NCBI RefSeq assembly: GCF_025562715.2
Contig: NZ_JAPFCC010000001.1
Location: 886,501-950,500, forward strand
DNA from: Endozoicomonas gorgoniicola
GTDB taxonomy: Bacteria > Pseudomonadota > Gammaproteobacteria > Pseudomonadales > Endozoicomonadaceae
DNA: 64,000 nucleotides
Reading direction: 5' to 3'
In this document: piece after piece, positions 18,264-27,183 of the stretch
How the letters are laid out: every line of letters starts with the position of its first letter
Numbering within the stretch: the stretch's first letter is position 1
Notes under the pieces: generated by a model
Database searches by the model: none
What the model saw: the letters and a program-made list of their open reading frames with translations, nothing else
What the model was told of the DNA's origin: nothing
Translations under genes and position numbers: made by a program

Positions 18264-19478
18264 TCAGCGATAATCAAGGCCAATGGCTTCGCGCACATCA
18301 CGCAGGGTGTCCTGTGCTTCGTCCCGGGCCTGTTCGCAACCTTCTGCAATGATGTTTTTTACGACATCCTGATTGCGTTCAAGTTCCATGGCTTCCATGC
18401 GGATCGGCTCCAGTTCTGCCTGACAGGCGTCGATCACCGGTTTTTTGCAGTCAAGGCAGCCGATGCCAGCGTTTCGACAACCTTCCTGAACCCAATCCTG
18501 TCGTGCTTCGTCAGAATAAACCTTGTGCAGCTGCCACACCGGACATTTTTCCGGTTCGCCCGGATCGTTGCGACGCTGGCGTGCAGGGTCGGTGGGCATC
18601 TTGCGGATTTTACTGGCAATATCATCCGGGTCTTCACGCAGGGTGATGGTATTGCCGTAGGAGCTGGACATTTTCTGCCCGTCCAGTCCCGGCATTTTGG
18701 CTTGTGGTGCCAGCAATGCCTGTGGCTCCGGCAGAATGACCTTGCCGGTGCCTTCCAGATAACCAAACAGTCGTTCCTGGTCACCCAGGGTGATGTTGGA
18801 CTGTTCTTTCAGCAGGGCTCTGGCGGTTTTCAGTGCTTCATCATCGCCTTTTTCCAGATAGGCCCGGCGCAGGTTGCGATACAGTGTGCCGGCCTTTTTG
18901 CCCATTTTACGAATGGCGGCTTCTGCGTTATCTTCAAACCCGGGTTCCCGGCCATAGAGATGGTTGAACCGTCTGGCGATTTCACGGGTGATTTCAATAT
19001 GAGCTTCCTGATCCGCGCCTACCGGCACAAGCCCGGCACGATAGAGCAGGATATCAGCGCTTTGCAGCAGAGGGTAGCCGAGAAAACCGTGGGTAGAGAG
19101 ATCTCGTTCGCGCAGTTTCTCCTGCTGATCCTTATAGCTGGGTACACGCTCCAGCCAGGACAGGGGGGTGATCATCGACAGTAACAGGTTCAGTTCTGCG
19201 TGTTCAGGTACACGGGACTGAATAAACAGGTTTGCTGATCCGGGGTTGACACCGGCTGCCAGCCAGTCGATGACCATTTCCCAGACATTTTCTTCAATCA
19301 GTGTCGGATTTTCGTAATGGGTGGTCAGTGCGTGCCAGTCGGCTACAAAAAAGAAGCATTCATATTCATGCTGAAGGGTTAGCCAGTTTTTCAGTACGCC
19401 GTGGTAATGGCCCAGATGCAGTCGGCCGGTGGGGCGCATCCCTGATAATATGCGCGACTGGGAATCTACTGCGCTCAA
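18264..19478 (-). CDS. trpS: tryptophanyl-tRNA synthetase
   Basis: A 404-residue class I aminoacyl-tRNA synthetase that charges tRNA-Trp. The HIGH-type motif is HLGHYHG near residue 23 and the KMSKS-type loop is KMSSSYGN. It belongs to the longer bacterial TrpRS group, with an extra region after the KMSSS loop carrying CLDCKKPV. The start is TTG at 19478, supported by AGGAGAG at the right distance and by conservation beginning a few residues later (ILSGMRPTGRLHLG). Confidence 0.96.
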   Translation of the reverse strand: MSAVDSQSRILSGMRPTGRLHLGHYHGVLKNWLTLQHEYECFFFVADWHALTTHYENPTLIEENVWEMVIDWLAAGVNPGSANLFIQSRVPEHAELNLLLSMITPLSWLERVPSYKDQQEKLRERDLSTHGFLGYPLLQSADILLYRAGLVPVGADQEAHIEITREIARRFNHLYGREPGFEDNAEAAIRKMGKKAGTLYRNLRRAYLEKGDDEALKTARALLKEQSNITLGDQERLFGYLEGTGKVILPEPQALLAPQAKMPGLDGQKMSSSYGNTITLREDPDDIASKIRKMPTDPARQRRNDPGEPEKCPVWQLHKVYSDEARQDWVQEGCRNAGIGCLDCKKPVIDACQAELEPIRMEAMELERNQDVVKNIIAEGCEQARDEAQDTLRDVREAIGLDYR

Positions 19479-19571
19479 GAGTCTCTCCTGTGGAATTCCT
19501 GATCCGTCAGATTACGATAGTTTAGAGAAAGGGAAAAGTACTTTTGTTGCAATGGAGTGTGCCAGTAAAGG

Positions 19572-20195
19572 TTATGCAGAAAATAGACGAATATCACCCT
19601 TGCCTTCCCGCAGGATTTCAGGGGTTTCATTCAGCAGACTGACAACCGTAGTAGGATCTCCGTCACGGTAGCCGCCATCAATCACCAGATCCAGCTGACT
19701 TTCCAGTATTTGACGTATGTCGTAAGCATCGGTCATGGGTTGTTCATCAGCAGGCAGCTGCAAGGTGGTACTCATGATGGGCGCATCCAGTTCAGCCAGC
19801 AGGGCGTTAACAATGGCGCATTCTGGTACTCGTATTCCGATGGTTCGTCGTTTGGGGTGCATCAGGCGTCTGGGTACTTCCCGGGTACCTTTGAGAATAA
19901 AGGTGTAAGGCCCGGGCGTAGCACTTTTAATCAGACGGTACTGACTGTTGTTGACCTGGGCATAAATAGCCAGTTCCGACAGGTCACGGCAGACCAGCGT
20001 GAAGTTATGTTTATCGTCCAGATGACGAATGCTGCGAATCCGGTCAACGGCTTTCTTTTCGCCAATCAGACAGCCCAGGGCATAAGCCGAATCGGTGGGG
20101 TACGCAATCACACCGCCGTTACGCATGATCTCAACCGCCTGACGCACCAGCCTTGGTTGCGGGTTGTCAGGGTGAATCTGAAAAAATTGACTCAT
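19572..20195 (-). CDS. yciO: YciO, Sua5/YrdC family protein
   Basis: A 207-residue protein of the YrdC/Sua5 dsRNA-binding superfamily and very like E. coli YciO (MSQFFQIHPDNPQ, AVEIMRNGGVIAYPTDSAYALG, HNFTLVCRDLSELA, PGPYTFILKGTREVPRRL). YrdC itself makes threonylcarbamoyl-AMP for the tRNA t6A modification; YciO is a paralogue whose own activity is not settled. I use ATG 20195, as in E. coli; an ATG at 20210 would add five residues. It sits in the conserved rnm-yciO-trpS-scpAB-rluB block. Confidence 0.93.
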   Translation of the reverse strand: MSQFFQIHPDNPQPRLVRQAVEIMRNGGVIAYPTDSAYALGCLIGEKKAVDRIRSIRHLDDKHNFTLVCRDLSELAIYAQVNNSQYRLIKSATPGPYTFILKGTREVPRRLMHPKRRTIGIRVPECAIVNALLAELDAPIMSTTLQLPADEQPMTDAYDIRQILESQLDLVIDGGYRDGDPTTVVSLLNETPEILREGKGDIRLFSA

Positions 20196-20350
20196 GGTTA
20201 TCCAAATCATGGTCCCTTGCGCCTCAAACTTTTCTGACGGGCAGATAAAGCAGCTGTCGGCAAGTTTCCGCTCAGGTGAAGATAAGGTTGGGCATCATAC
20301 CATTGCGTTGGGGGAGATCAACGGTTTGTATCAAGCTGCTTTCTATTTGC

Positions 20351-20430
20351 GCTCATGGCTGTTTATCCTCGTTCAGGGCTGTTTATCCTCGCTCAGGGCT
20401 GTTTATCCTCGCTCAGGGCTGTTTAAGCTC
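20351..20430. repeat. four-unit 20-bp tandem array across the rluF stop
   Basis: Four units close to GCTCAGGGCTGTTTATCCTC run end to end with period 20 and a few substitutions. The rluF-like gene ends inside the last unit (codons for ELKQP then stop), so the array forms its 3' end and trailer. Confidence 0.88.
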
Positions 20431-21099
20431 CAGAACCTGATCATTGGGAAGTGGCTGAAGCTGATTCAACGGCAGGTCGCCCAGTCGCAGGGACTTTATG
20501 CGCAGCCGTTGCAGTTTAATCACCCGATAGCCCAATGCCTTGCACATACGACGAATTTGTCGGTTCATGCCCTGGGTCAGGGTAATCAGGAATATATTGT
20601 CCGACTGTCGTTTAACCTGACAGGGCAGTGTGGTCACATTGCCGTAGGAGACTCCAAGGGACATGGTTTTCAGAAACTGACCGGTCAGTGGCTTATCGAC
20701 GGTAACCCGGTACTCTTTTTCATGGTAATAGTCCGGGTGCAGCAGCCGCTGGCAAAGCTCGCCATCGTTGGTCAGTAACATCAGTCCATGGGAGTCTTTA
20801 TCCAGTCGTCCAACCGGAAATACCCGAACCGGTGTGTTGATCTGGTGAACAATACTGTCAGCATCCTGAGGGTTGCATACACAGTCAATGCCAACAGGTT
20901 TGTTGTACATGTAATAGTTATACGCTGCTGGTGGCACAATGGTTTGTCCATTGACGACAATGGTATCGTCATTGCTGACCCGGTCTGTGTGTATGGCTAC
21001 TCTGTCGTTTAACTGGACATGCCCCGATTCAATCAGGCGACAGGCGGCTCGTCTGGAGCATAGTCCGGAGCCTGCAATGTACTTGGCAATTCGAATCAT
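20413..21099 (-). CDS. rluF: RluF-like 23S rRNA pseudouridine synthase
   Basis: A 228-residue member of the RsuA/RluB/E/F family. It has a short S4 domain (RIAKYIAGSGLCSRRAACRL), YMYNKPVGID, the catalytic GRLDKDSHGLMLLTNDG, DYYHEKEYRVTVDKPLTG and TLTQGMNRQIRRMCKALGY. These last blocks match E. coli RluF best; RluF modifies U2604 of 23S rRNA. It lacks the longer C-terminus of the E. coli protein (290 residues). It lies upstream of yciO, about 200 bp away, separated by a tandem repeat. Confidence 0.82.
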   Translation of the reverse strand: MIRIAKYIAGSGLCSRRAACRLIESGHVQLNDRVAIHTDRVSNDDTIVVNGQTIVPPAAYNYYMYNKPVGIDCVCNPQDADSIVHQINTPVRVFPVGRLDKDSHGLMLLTNDGELCQRLLHPDYYHEKEYRVTVDKPLTGQFLKTMSLGVSYGNVTTLPCQVKRQSDNIFLITLTQGMNRQIRRMCKALGYRVIKLQRLRIKSLRLGDLPLNQLQPLPNDQVLELKQP

Positions 21100-21250
21100 A
21101 AAGCGGTTTGGTACTTATCGGTAAGATCAAGTCAGGGAAGCAAAAGCAAGAATATCCCTGTTTCCACTTTTTGCCTACAAAAAAGGACTGTTTTGAACGA
21201 CCGCTTTCAGGTGGTGATTAATGCCGTACTTTGAACGGTTACAGCTTGGA

Positions 21251-22615
21251 TCAAATACTTTTGTTTTTATATGTATCGAGATGGCATATTACAATGCACA
21301 TTATGACAAAACTCACACTAAAGACAAAACCCAAAGTGGCGGCAAGCGCAGCAGCGGATTTAGCTATTTCATAAGAAACATTTTTAAGTACTTTTTGAAG
21401 ATCAGGTTCAACCGGCTTCGCTGTGCCAGGACTCGAAGGATCGTAACGGTAGGTGAATAACTCGATTTCTTTATTTCCCAGATCAAGAGTGAGTTCATTT
21501 TTCCCGGGGTTGAATGCACCACTGCAGGATCTTGTGTTTGAAGCTATGAAATTAGCTTGTTCTGCTTTTTTTGGGTCAGCGACATTATAAATAGTGACTC
21601 CAGAGTCTTCACCAAGGGTTCCCATCGCCATCAGCTTCCCGTCACGACTAATATCAACAAAAGACACTGGTCCTTTAACTTCTTCCGGAACGGGTATCAG
21701 GGCTGGCTTTTCCGGGTGCTCCATATCATAGAGTAGGAGCGAATGATGCAATGTATAACCCGCCACGGCAAGCCATTTTGAGTCAGGGGCGATAGTCACA
21801 CCAACAGACCTGAGGCCAGGTTTATCTCCCGGCGTCTTTTCAGTAGCCAGAAGCCTGGGGTTGCTCAGGTCAGCCAGATCATAGACCATAAGGCTGAAAC
21901 CATTGCCGGTAAAAGCCACCCACTTCTCATCAGGGCTGATGGCGACATCGGTTAGTGTGTGGTCTGTTTCTATAGTTGACTGTTCTGTTGGGTTTTTTGG
22001 GTCGGTGATATTATAAATCTTGATTAATCCGTCCCTTCCTCCTGCGACCATGAAGGTTCCGCTGTTGCTGACTTCAACGCAGCTGGCTTGTCGAATTTTA
22101 TTATCTGTAGCATCTTGCCATGGCAGTGACATGACATAAGCCGGGTGCTTCATGTCTTCTACGTTTTCAATAACAATCTGACCATTGACGTCAACTCTTA
22201 CCAGGTGCCGCCCATCGGGTGTGAAGCTATTGTCGTAATTAAAGACGGCTCTTTTCTCAACTTTGACAGGCTGGTTGATCTGGCTGATATCGTAGGTGAT
22301 GTACTCGCCACCGTACTGAATGTCGTGCAGTTTCCCTCCATCTCTTACCACTTTGTCGCTTTCTTTTGTTGTAAACCGAATCCCGGTGTTGATATACCGG
22401 CCATCCGGGGAAAATATCATCGCTCTAACGTGGTTATAAGATGGCAGGTCGATGCCACTGCTAGAGTCAATTTTGCCTTTTTTCGTCAGAAGGAAGCCGG
22501 TTGAAGGTGGGGTCTCTGTAGGGAGCGGAATTATTTGAGAGGCTGGTTTTGCCTGAGAGCCAGTTGTTATCGCTCCAAGCAACAAAAAAGCTCCCATCAT
22601 TATTGCTACTTTCAT
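21251..22615 (-). CDS. secreted/anchored beta-propeller protein, copy 1
   Basis: A 454-residue protein when started at ATG 22615 (MKVAIMMGAFLLLGAITTGSQA, a clear signal peptide). The body consists of WD40/YVTN-like beta-propeller blades with repeated signatures such as MIFSPDGRYINTG, FTPDGRHLVRVD, VAISPDEKWVAFTG, VTIAPDSKWLAVAG and DISRDGKLMAMG. The C-terminus has a hydrophobic segment (AALAATLGFVFSVSFVIMCIVI) and a short charged tail, predicting an inner-membrane anchor with the propeller in the periplasm. The function is unknown; such propellers usually bind proteins or ligands. A close tandem paralogue follows at 22827. Confidence 0.8.
   Translation of the reverse strand: MKVAIMMGAFLLLGAITTGSQAKPASQIIPLPTETPPSTGFLLTKKGKIDSSSGIDLPSYNHVRAMIFSPDGRYINTGIRFTTKESDKVVRDGGKLHDIQYGGEYITYDISQINQPVKVEKRAVFNYDNSFTPDGRHLVRVDVNGQIVIENVEDMKHPAYVMSLPWQDATDNKIRQASCVEVSNSGTFMVAGGRDGLIKIYNITDPKNPTEQSTIETDHTLTDVAISPDEKWVAFTGNGFSLMVYDLADLSNPRLLATEKTPGDKPGLRSVGVTIAPDSKWLAVAGYTLHHSLLLYDMEHPEKPALIPVPEEVKGPVSFVDISRDGKLMAMGTLGEDSGVTIYNVADPKKAEQANFIASNTRSCSGAFNPGKNELTLDLGNKEIELFTYRYDPSSPGTAKPVEPDLQKVLKNVSYEIAKSAAALAATLGFVFSVSFVIMCIVICHLDTYKNKSI
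21627..22045. repeat. long identical block shared by the two propeller genes, copy 1
   Basis: By eye no mismatch is seen over about 419 bp against 23230-23648, while the flanking gene ends differ much more. This points to recent gene conversion or a very recent partial duplication. Confidence 0.85.
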
Positions 22616-22690
22616 AATAGGCTGTCCTGCATTCAAAAGTCAGGCCAGCCAGTAAAGACCAGAAAATGCAGTTTTGCTATTTTTTGTCTG

Positions 22691-22750
22691 TTATTGCCAG
22701 TCATCCCAGACACTTATTATTTGCCCGGGAACAGAGCGCAGCCTGCCCAG
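22691..22750 (-). pseudogene. duplicated 3' end of rnm
   Basis: This stretch reads LGRLRSVPGQIISVWDDWQ then stop, nearly the same as the last residues of the intact rnm at 24384. Together with the matching DNA on both sides it shows that the duplicated segment began inside rnm. It has no start and cannot be functional. Confidence 0.88.
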
Positions 22751-22760
22751 TTAATAGTAA

Positions 22761-22800
22761 GGGCAAAACAGGGAAGCAGAAGACAGGAATATCCCTGTTT
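22761..22800 (-). terminator. terminator after propeller copy 2
   Basis: Arms AAACAGGGA / TCCCTGTTT (9 bp) with a 17-nt loop are followed on the minus strand by TTTTGCCC. A degenerate version (arms CAGGGA / TCCCTG) lies at 21133-21160 after copy 1, so the terminator was part of the duplicated segment. Confidence 0.6.
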
Positions 22801-22826
22801 CCACTTTCTGTCTGAATGGTTGCCGT

Positions 22827-24308
22827 TTAGATAGGAACAGCTTTTTTGAGTTGACGTTTTTCCTCGCGGTCATGAAGTTTTAGACCGATAAATGTGACAA
22901 GTATGGTAACAGCGGCAACAGTCGGTACAATTATCATAATCTTAAGAGCTTTTATAGATTCAGGGTCTTCAGTTGGATTTTGAGGATAAGGCTTAATGTA
23001 ATTCGGCCTCGGCCTCGGTTTCACTGCGGCAGGACTCGCAGGGTTATAACTGTAGGTAAATAACCCGATCTTCTGATCACCCAAATCAAGAGCCAGCTGA
23101 TCTTTCACAGGGCTGAATGCACCGCCGTAAGAATTTGTTATTGCAGCTATAAAATCAACTTCCTCTGCTTTTTTCGGGTCAGCGACATTATAAATAGTGA
23201 CTCCAGCGCCTTCACCAAGGGTTCCCATGGCCATCAGCTTCCCGTCACGACTAATATCAACAAAAGACACTGGTCCTTTAACTTCTTCCGGAACGGGTAT
23301 CAGGGCTGGCTTTTCCGGGTGCTCCATATCATAGAGTAGGAGCGAATGATGCAATGTATAACCCGCCACGGCAAGCCATTTTGAGTCAGGGGCGATAGTC
23401 ACACCAACAGACCTGAGGCCAGGTTTATCTCCCGGCGTCTTTTCAGTAGCCAGAAGCCTGGGGTTGCTCAGGTCAGCCAGATCATAGACCATAAGGCTGA
23501 AACCATTGCCGGTAAAAGCCACCCACTTCTCATCAGGGCTGATGGCGACATCGGTTAGTGTGTGGTCTGTTTCTATAGTTGACTGTTCTGTTGGGTTTTT
23601 TGGGTCGGTGATATTATAAATCTTGATTAATCCGTCCCTTCCTCCTGCAACCATGAAGGTTCCGCTGTTGCTGACTTCAACGCAGCTGGCTTGTCGAATT
23701 TCATTATCTGTAGCATCTTGCCATGGCAGTGACATGACATAAGCCGGATGCTTCATGTCTTCTACGTTTTCAATAACAATCTGACCATTGACGTCAATTC
23801 TTACCAGGTGCCGCCCATCGGGTGTAAAGCTGTTGTCGTAATTAAAGACGGCTGTTTTCTCAACTTCGACAGGCTGGTTGATCTGGCTGATATCGTAGGT
23901 GATGTACTCGCCACCGTACTGAATGTCGTGCAGTTCCTCTCCATCTCTTACCGCTTTGTTGCTTTCTTCTATTGCAAACCGAACCCCGGTGTTGATATAT
24001 CGGCCATCCGGGGAAAATGTCATCGCTCTAACGTGGTTGTAAGGGGGCAGGTCGATGTCACTGCTAAAGTTAATTTGGCCTTTTTTCTCCAGAATGAAGT
24101 CGGCTGAGGAGGATGTCTGTGTGGTGGAGGGAGTTGTTTGGTTGGTGTTATTACTAAAATTAAATTTGCCTTTTTCCTCCAGGCTGAAGTCAGTTGAAGG
24201 GGATGTCTCTGTAGAGAGCGGAGTTGTTTGAGAGGCTGGGTTTGCCTGAGAGCCAGTTGTTATGGCTCCAAGCAACAAAAAAGCTCCTATCATCATTGTT
24301 ATTTTCAT
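22827..24308 (-). CDS. secreted/anchored beta-propeller protein, copy 2
   Basis: A 493-residue paralogue of the 21251 gene, with the signal peptide MKITMMIGAFLLLGAITTGSQA. It differs by an extra ~40-residue N-terminal segment that is itself an internal duplication (STDFSLEEKGKFNFS and SADFILEKKGQINFS), by a diverged last blade, and by another C-terminal membrane segment (IMIIVPTVAAVTILVTFIGL) ending in a basic tail. The central blades are identical to copy 1. Function unknown. The pair lies between rnm and rluF/yciO, which are close together in many gammaproteobacteria, so it is probably an insertion. Confidence 0.8.
   Translation of the reverse strand: MKITMMIGAFLLLGAITTGSQANPASQTTPLSTETSPSTDFSLEEKGKFNFSNNTNQTTPSTTQTSSSADFILEKKGQINFSSDIDLPPYNHVRAMTFSPDGRYINTGVRFAIEESNKAVRDGEELHDIQYGGEYITYDISQINQPVEVEKTAVFNYDNSFTPDGRHLVRIDVNGQIVIENVEDMKHPAYVMSLPWQDATDNEIRQASCVEVSNSGTFMVAGGRDGLIKIYNITDPKNPTEQSTIETDHTLTDVAISPDEKWVAFTGNGFSLMVYDLADLSNPRLLATEKTPGDKPGLRSVGVTIAPDSKWLAVAGYTLHHSLLLYDMEHPEKPALIPVPEEVKGPVSFVDISRDGKLMAMGTLGEGAGVTIYNVADPKKAEEVDFIAAITNSYGGAFSPVKDQLALDLGDQKIGLFTYSYNPASPAAVKPRPRPNYIKPYPQNPTEDPESIKALKIMIIVPTVAAVTILVTFIGLKLHDREEKRQLKKAVPI
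23230..23648. repeat. long identical block shared by the two propeller genes, copy 2
   Basis: Partner of the block at 21627-22045, offset by 1603 bp, in the same orientation. Confidence 0.85.
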
Positions 24309-24383
24309 AATAGGCTGTCCTTCATTCAAAAGTCAGGCCAGCCAGTAAAGACCAGAAAATGCAGTTTTGCTATTTTTTGTCTG

Positions 24384-25274
24384 TTATTGCCAGTCATCCC
24401 AGACACTTGTTATTTGCCCGGGAACAGGGCGCAGTCTGCCCAGCTCGACCCAGCGATAATCCGGTGAATGAAAGTCGCTGCCTCTGGAGCCCTGCAATTC
24501 AAAAGCCTGGCACAACTCGACAAACTGTTCGGTTTGCCCCGGCACATTGACGCCACCTATTACTTCCAGTGCATGACCACCCGCCAGTTTGAAGTCTTTG
24601 ACCAGCGCCCGGAGTTTGGTTCGGGTCATTTTGTATTTCCCCGGATGAGCCAGCACCGCTTTGCCACCCAGCGCACGCAGCCAGGCCACAGCCTGACTCA
24701 TGGGTGGCCAGAACTGGCGCAGGTTGCCGAGTTTTTTGTCATTCAGATAGTGATCGAAAGCCGCATTAGCGTCTTTAACGTAACCTTTGTTGACCAGCCA
24801 TTGTGCGAAATGCGGGCGACCGGTCTGGACGGTTTCTTTTGTCAGGGTGAAGCCGTCGCTGGTGCTTCTCTGACGCGATAGTGCGATATCAACCACCTCG
24901 GAAAACAGTTGATCTTCCGTGATGGTTAGTTGCAACAGTTTGACCAGCTTTTTCGCAATGTGCAGTGATCGCTGCCGACGGGCGTGGTCCTGATTCTCGA
25001 TAATGCGGTCAAGATCTGGATGATCCAGAGGAAAGTTCAGTCCGACAATATGAATTTCGACACCGGACCAGGTGGTGGACAGCTCGATACCGGAAATCAG
25101 GCGTGGGCCATCCAGAGGGTACTGCCGCAAAAAATGATGGGCTGCCACAGAGTCATGGTCGGTAATGGCGAGCAGTTCGACGCCCTGGTCTGCCGCCCGG
25201 CGGTATAGCTCAAGCGGACCGAGGGTTCCGTCTGAAGCGGTGGTATGACAGTGAAGGTCCGCATTAATACTCAT
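24384..25274 (-). CDS. rnm: PHP-domain RNase AM / nucleoside bisphosphate phosphatase
   Basis: A 296-residue PHP-domain metallohydrolase equivalent to E. coli YciV/TrpH, now called RNase AM. It acts as a 5'-3' exoribonuclease on short RNAs and trims rRNA 5' ends. Metal-binding motifs are DLHCHTTASDGTL near residue 6, AITDHDS near 36, VLAHPGKYK near 198, and GSDFHSP near 264. Length and motifs are complete. It diverges from yciB, and its 3' end was copied downstream as a 60-bp fragment. Confidence 0.92.
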   Translation of the reverse strand: MSINADLHCHTTASDGTLGPLELYRRAADQGVELLAITDHDSVAAHHFLRQYPLDGPRLISGIELSTTWSGVEIHIVGLNFPLDHPDLDRIIENQDHARRQRSLHIAKKLVKLLQLTITEDQLFSEVVDIALSRQRSTSDGFTLTKETVQTGRPHFAQWLVNKGYVKDANAAFDHYLNDKKLGNLRQFWPPMSQAVAWLRALGGKAVLAHPGKYKMTRTKLRALVKDFKLAGGHALEVIGGVNVPGQTEQFVELCQAFELQGSRGSDFHSPDYRWVELGRLRPVPGQITSVWDDWQ

Positions 25275-25462
25275 CGTTATTCAAAAATCTCCCGAGTCTG
25301 ATTACACTTTCTGTATGTTCTGGCTACCTAAGGAACCTGATCATACCTTTCAACGGCTGATTTTTTCGTCAGTGTTGTGTAATACAGGTTCTGCCAGAAT
25401 GGTAAAAACAGCCATCTCCTTATATGGTTTTATCACCAGAACGGTAATCTGACTGCTTAAAT

Positions 25463-26089
25463 ATGAAACAATTGATTGATTTTATTCCTCTGATTGTCTT
25501 TTTTACAATCTATAAAATGGACCCGCGTGCAATGGAGTTTGCAGGGCAGAGCTTTGAACTGGGTGGACCATTCAGTGCAACACTTGCCTTGATGGTTGCT
25601 TCTGTCATTGTCTATGGCGGAATGTACCTCAAGTACCGTCACCTTGAAAAAAGCCAGATGATTACTCTGGGTGCCGTTATTCTTTTTGGTGGCATGACAC
25701 TGGTTTTTCATGATGAAATGTTTCTGAAGTGGAAAGCCCCCATCGTTAACTGGATCTTTGCCGTCGCATTTCTGGGCAGTCAGTTTATCGGTAGCAAGAC
25801 GCTGGTTCAGCGTATGATGGGTCATGTGATGACTCTGCCTGAAGCCATCTGGACACGGCTGAATATGAGCTGGGTCGTATTCTTTACCCTGCTTGGCGCA
25901 GCGAACCTGTTTGTTGCCTTCACGTTCCATGACATCTGGGTGGACTTTAAGGTCTTTGGCAGTTTGATTCTTACTTTTGGTTTTGTCATTCTGCAGTTTG
26001 TATTTTTGTCTAAATACATTAATACCGATGCCAGTGAAACGGATAGCGGAATGGAAAACGGTGTTAAAAAAAGCTCAGAGGAAAAATAA
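25463..26089 (+). CDS. yciB: inner-membrane septation protein YciB (IspA/IspZ family)
   Basis: A 208-residue integral inner-membrane protein with about five membrane segments. MKQLIDFIPLIVFF at the start and NWIFAVAFLGSQFIG, the RLNMSWVVFF stretch and TFHDIWVDFKVFGSL are hallmarks of YciB. In enterics it influences envelope synthesis and division. The tail is charged and variable. It overlaps no other gene and is directly followed by yciI, starting one base after its stop, so the two form an operon. Confidence 0.95.
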   Translation: MKQLIDFIPLIVFFTIYKMDPRAMEFAGQSFELGGPFSATLALMVASVIVYGGMYLKYRHLEKSQMITLGAVILFGGMTLVFHDEMFLKWKAPIVNWIFAVAFLGSQFIGSKTLVQRMMGHVMTLPEAIWTRLNMSWVVFFTLLGAANLFVAFTFHDIWVDFKVFGSLILTFGFVILQFVFLSKYINTDASETDSGMENGVKKSSEEK

Positions 26090-26389
26090 ATGCTGTATGC
26101 AGTAATCAGTGAAGATGTTGATAACAGCCTGCCTTTACGCAAAGAGGTGCGGCCTGCCCATCTGGCACGTCTGGAACAGTTAAAAGAACAGGGACGTCTG
26201 GTGCTGGCAGGGCCTCTGCCAGCCATTGACAGCAATGATCCCGGTGAAGCCGGATTTACCGGCAGCCTGGTGGTTGCTGAATTTGATTCTCTTACAGCCG
26301 CCCGGGCCTGGGCAGATGCCGACCCCTATATGGAAGCAGGTGTCTACCGGAAAGTGGTGGTAAAACCGTTTAAGAAAGTACTGCCCTGA
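26090..26389 (+). CDS. yciI: YciI family protein
   Basis: A 99-residue ferredoxin-like-fold protein. [38 protein letters not shown] and [17 protein letters not shown] are typical of YciI, with the conserved His in RPAHL and the Asp in the ADADPY region. The biochemical role is unsettled. The start abuts the yciB stop, with GAGGAAAAATAA as ribosome site. Confidence 0.95.
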   Translation: MLYAVISEDVDNSLPLRKEVRPAHLARLEQLKEQGRLVLAGPLPAIDSNDPGEAGFTGSLVVAEFDSLTAARAWADADPYMEAGVYRKVVVKPFKKVLP

Positions 26390-26418
26390 GGCAGTACGCA
26401 GATAATTGTATTAAGCGC

Positions 26419-27108
26419 ATGAAGCTGATTGTAAAAACCATGATGTTTGCACTGGCTGCAGTATGGCTCTCGGGCACTGCTGCACAGGTGCAGGCAGCTG
26501 ATAAGTATGTTACCGATGTCGTCTATGTTCCCCTGCGGGCAGGGCCGGGAAATAAGTACCGGATTCTGCATCAGGGTTTAAAAACCGGTGCCCGGATGAC
26601 GGTACTGGAAGACAATGCCGGAGAGGGTTTTACCAAGGTTCGGATGTCCAATGGTACCGAAGGTTTTATTCGAACCCAGTACCTTATGGATTCGCAGCCA
26701 GCCCGTGACCGGTTGCCAAAAGAGCAGAAGAAAAGCCAGCAGCTGTCGGCACAGTTGAAACAACTTCAGGCTGAGCTGCAACAACAGGAAACTGAGTTGC
26801 AGTCTGCCAGAGACAACCTGAAAAATACGTCGGCCATGCTGGATGAGAAAACCACCGAGCTGGTGAGTTTGCGGGAAGCGACTGCTGAACCTTTGGCGCT
26901 TGACCGTCGTAACAAGCAGCTGATGGAAGAAAACCTGCGTTACAAAAACCGGGTTGAAGTGGTTGAGGCTGAAAATGCCCAGCTCGTCAGAAACAACAGT
27001 ATTCGCTGGTATCTGTATGGTGGTGGCACCATCCTGATTGGTATTCTGTTAGGCCTGTTCCTGCCCATGGTGAAACTGCGCAAGAAGCCAGCATCTGACT
27101 GGGTATGA
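26419..27108 (+). CDS. SH3-domain protein with C-terminal membrane anchor (TIGR04211/YgiM type)
   Basis: A 229-residue envelope protein. A signal peptide (about residues 1-28, ending in QVQAA) leads to a bacterial SH3 domain (VYVPLRAGPGNKYRILHQGL through EGFIRTQYL), a Gln/Glu-rich coiled coil (about residues 108-195), a single membrane helix (YLYGGGTILIGILLGLFLPM) and a short basic tail (KLRKK). This layout equals the TIGR04211 family, of which E. coli YgiM is one. Peptidoglycan or protein binding is assumed from the SH3 domain. It follows yciI and probably shares its transcript. Confidence 0.88.
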   Translation: MKLIVKTMMFALAAVWLSGTAAQVQAADKYVTDVVYVPLRAGPGNKYRILHQGLKTGARMTVLEDNAGEGFTKVRMSNGTEGFIRTQYLMDSQPARDRLPKEQKKSQQLSAQLKQLQAELQQQETELQSARDNLKNTSAMLDEKTTELVSLREATAEPLALDRRNKQLMEENLRYKNRVEVVEAENAQLVRNNSIRWYLYGGGTILIGILLGLFLPMVKLRKKPASDWV

Positions 27109-27183
27109 CCCTTAAGGGGAGCAGCACAACGAAATATACCGTGTAGGTTTGGAGTCACCCGAACCTACAGCTCAAACGTATTT

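Noticed and set aside
18225..19184. 319-codon plus-strand frame over trpS
   Set aside because: Antisense shadow of trpS.
20351..20430. CRISPR-like repeat array
   Set aside because: The units are directly adjacent with no spacers, so this is a simple tandem array.
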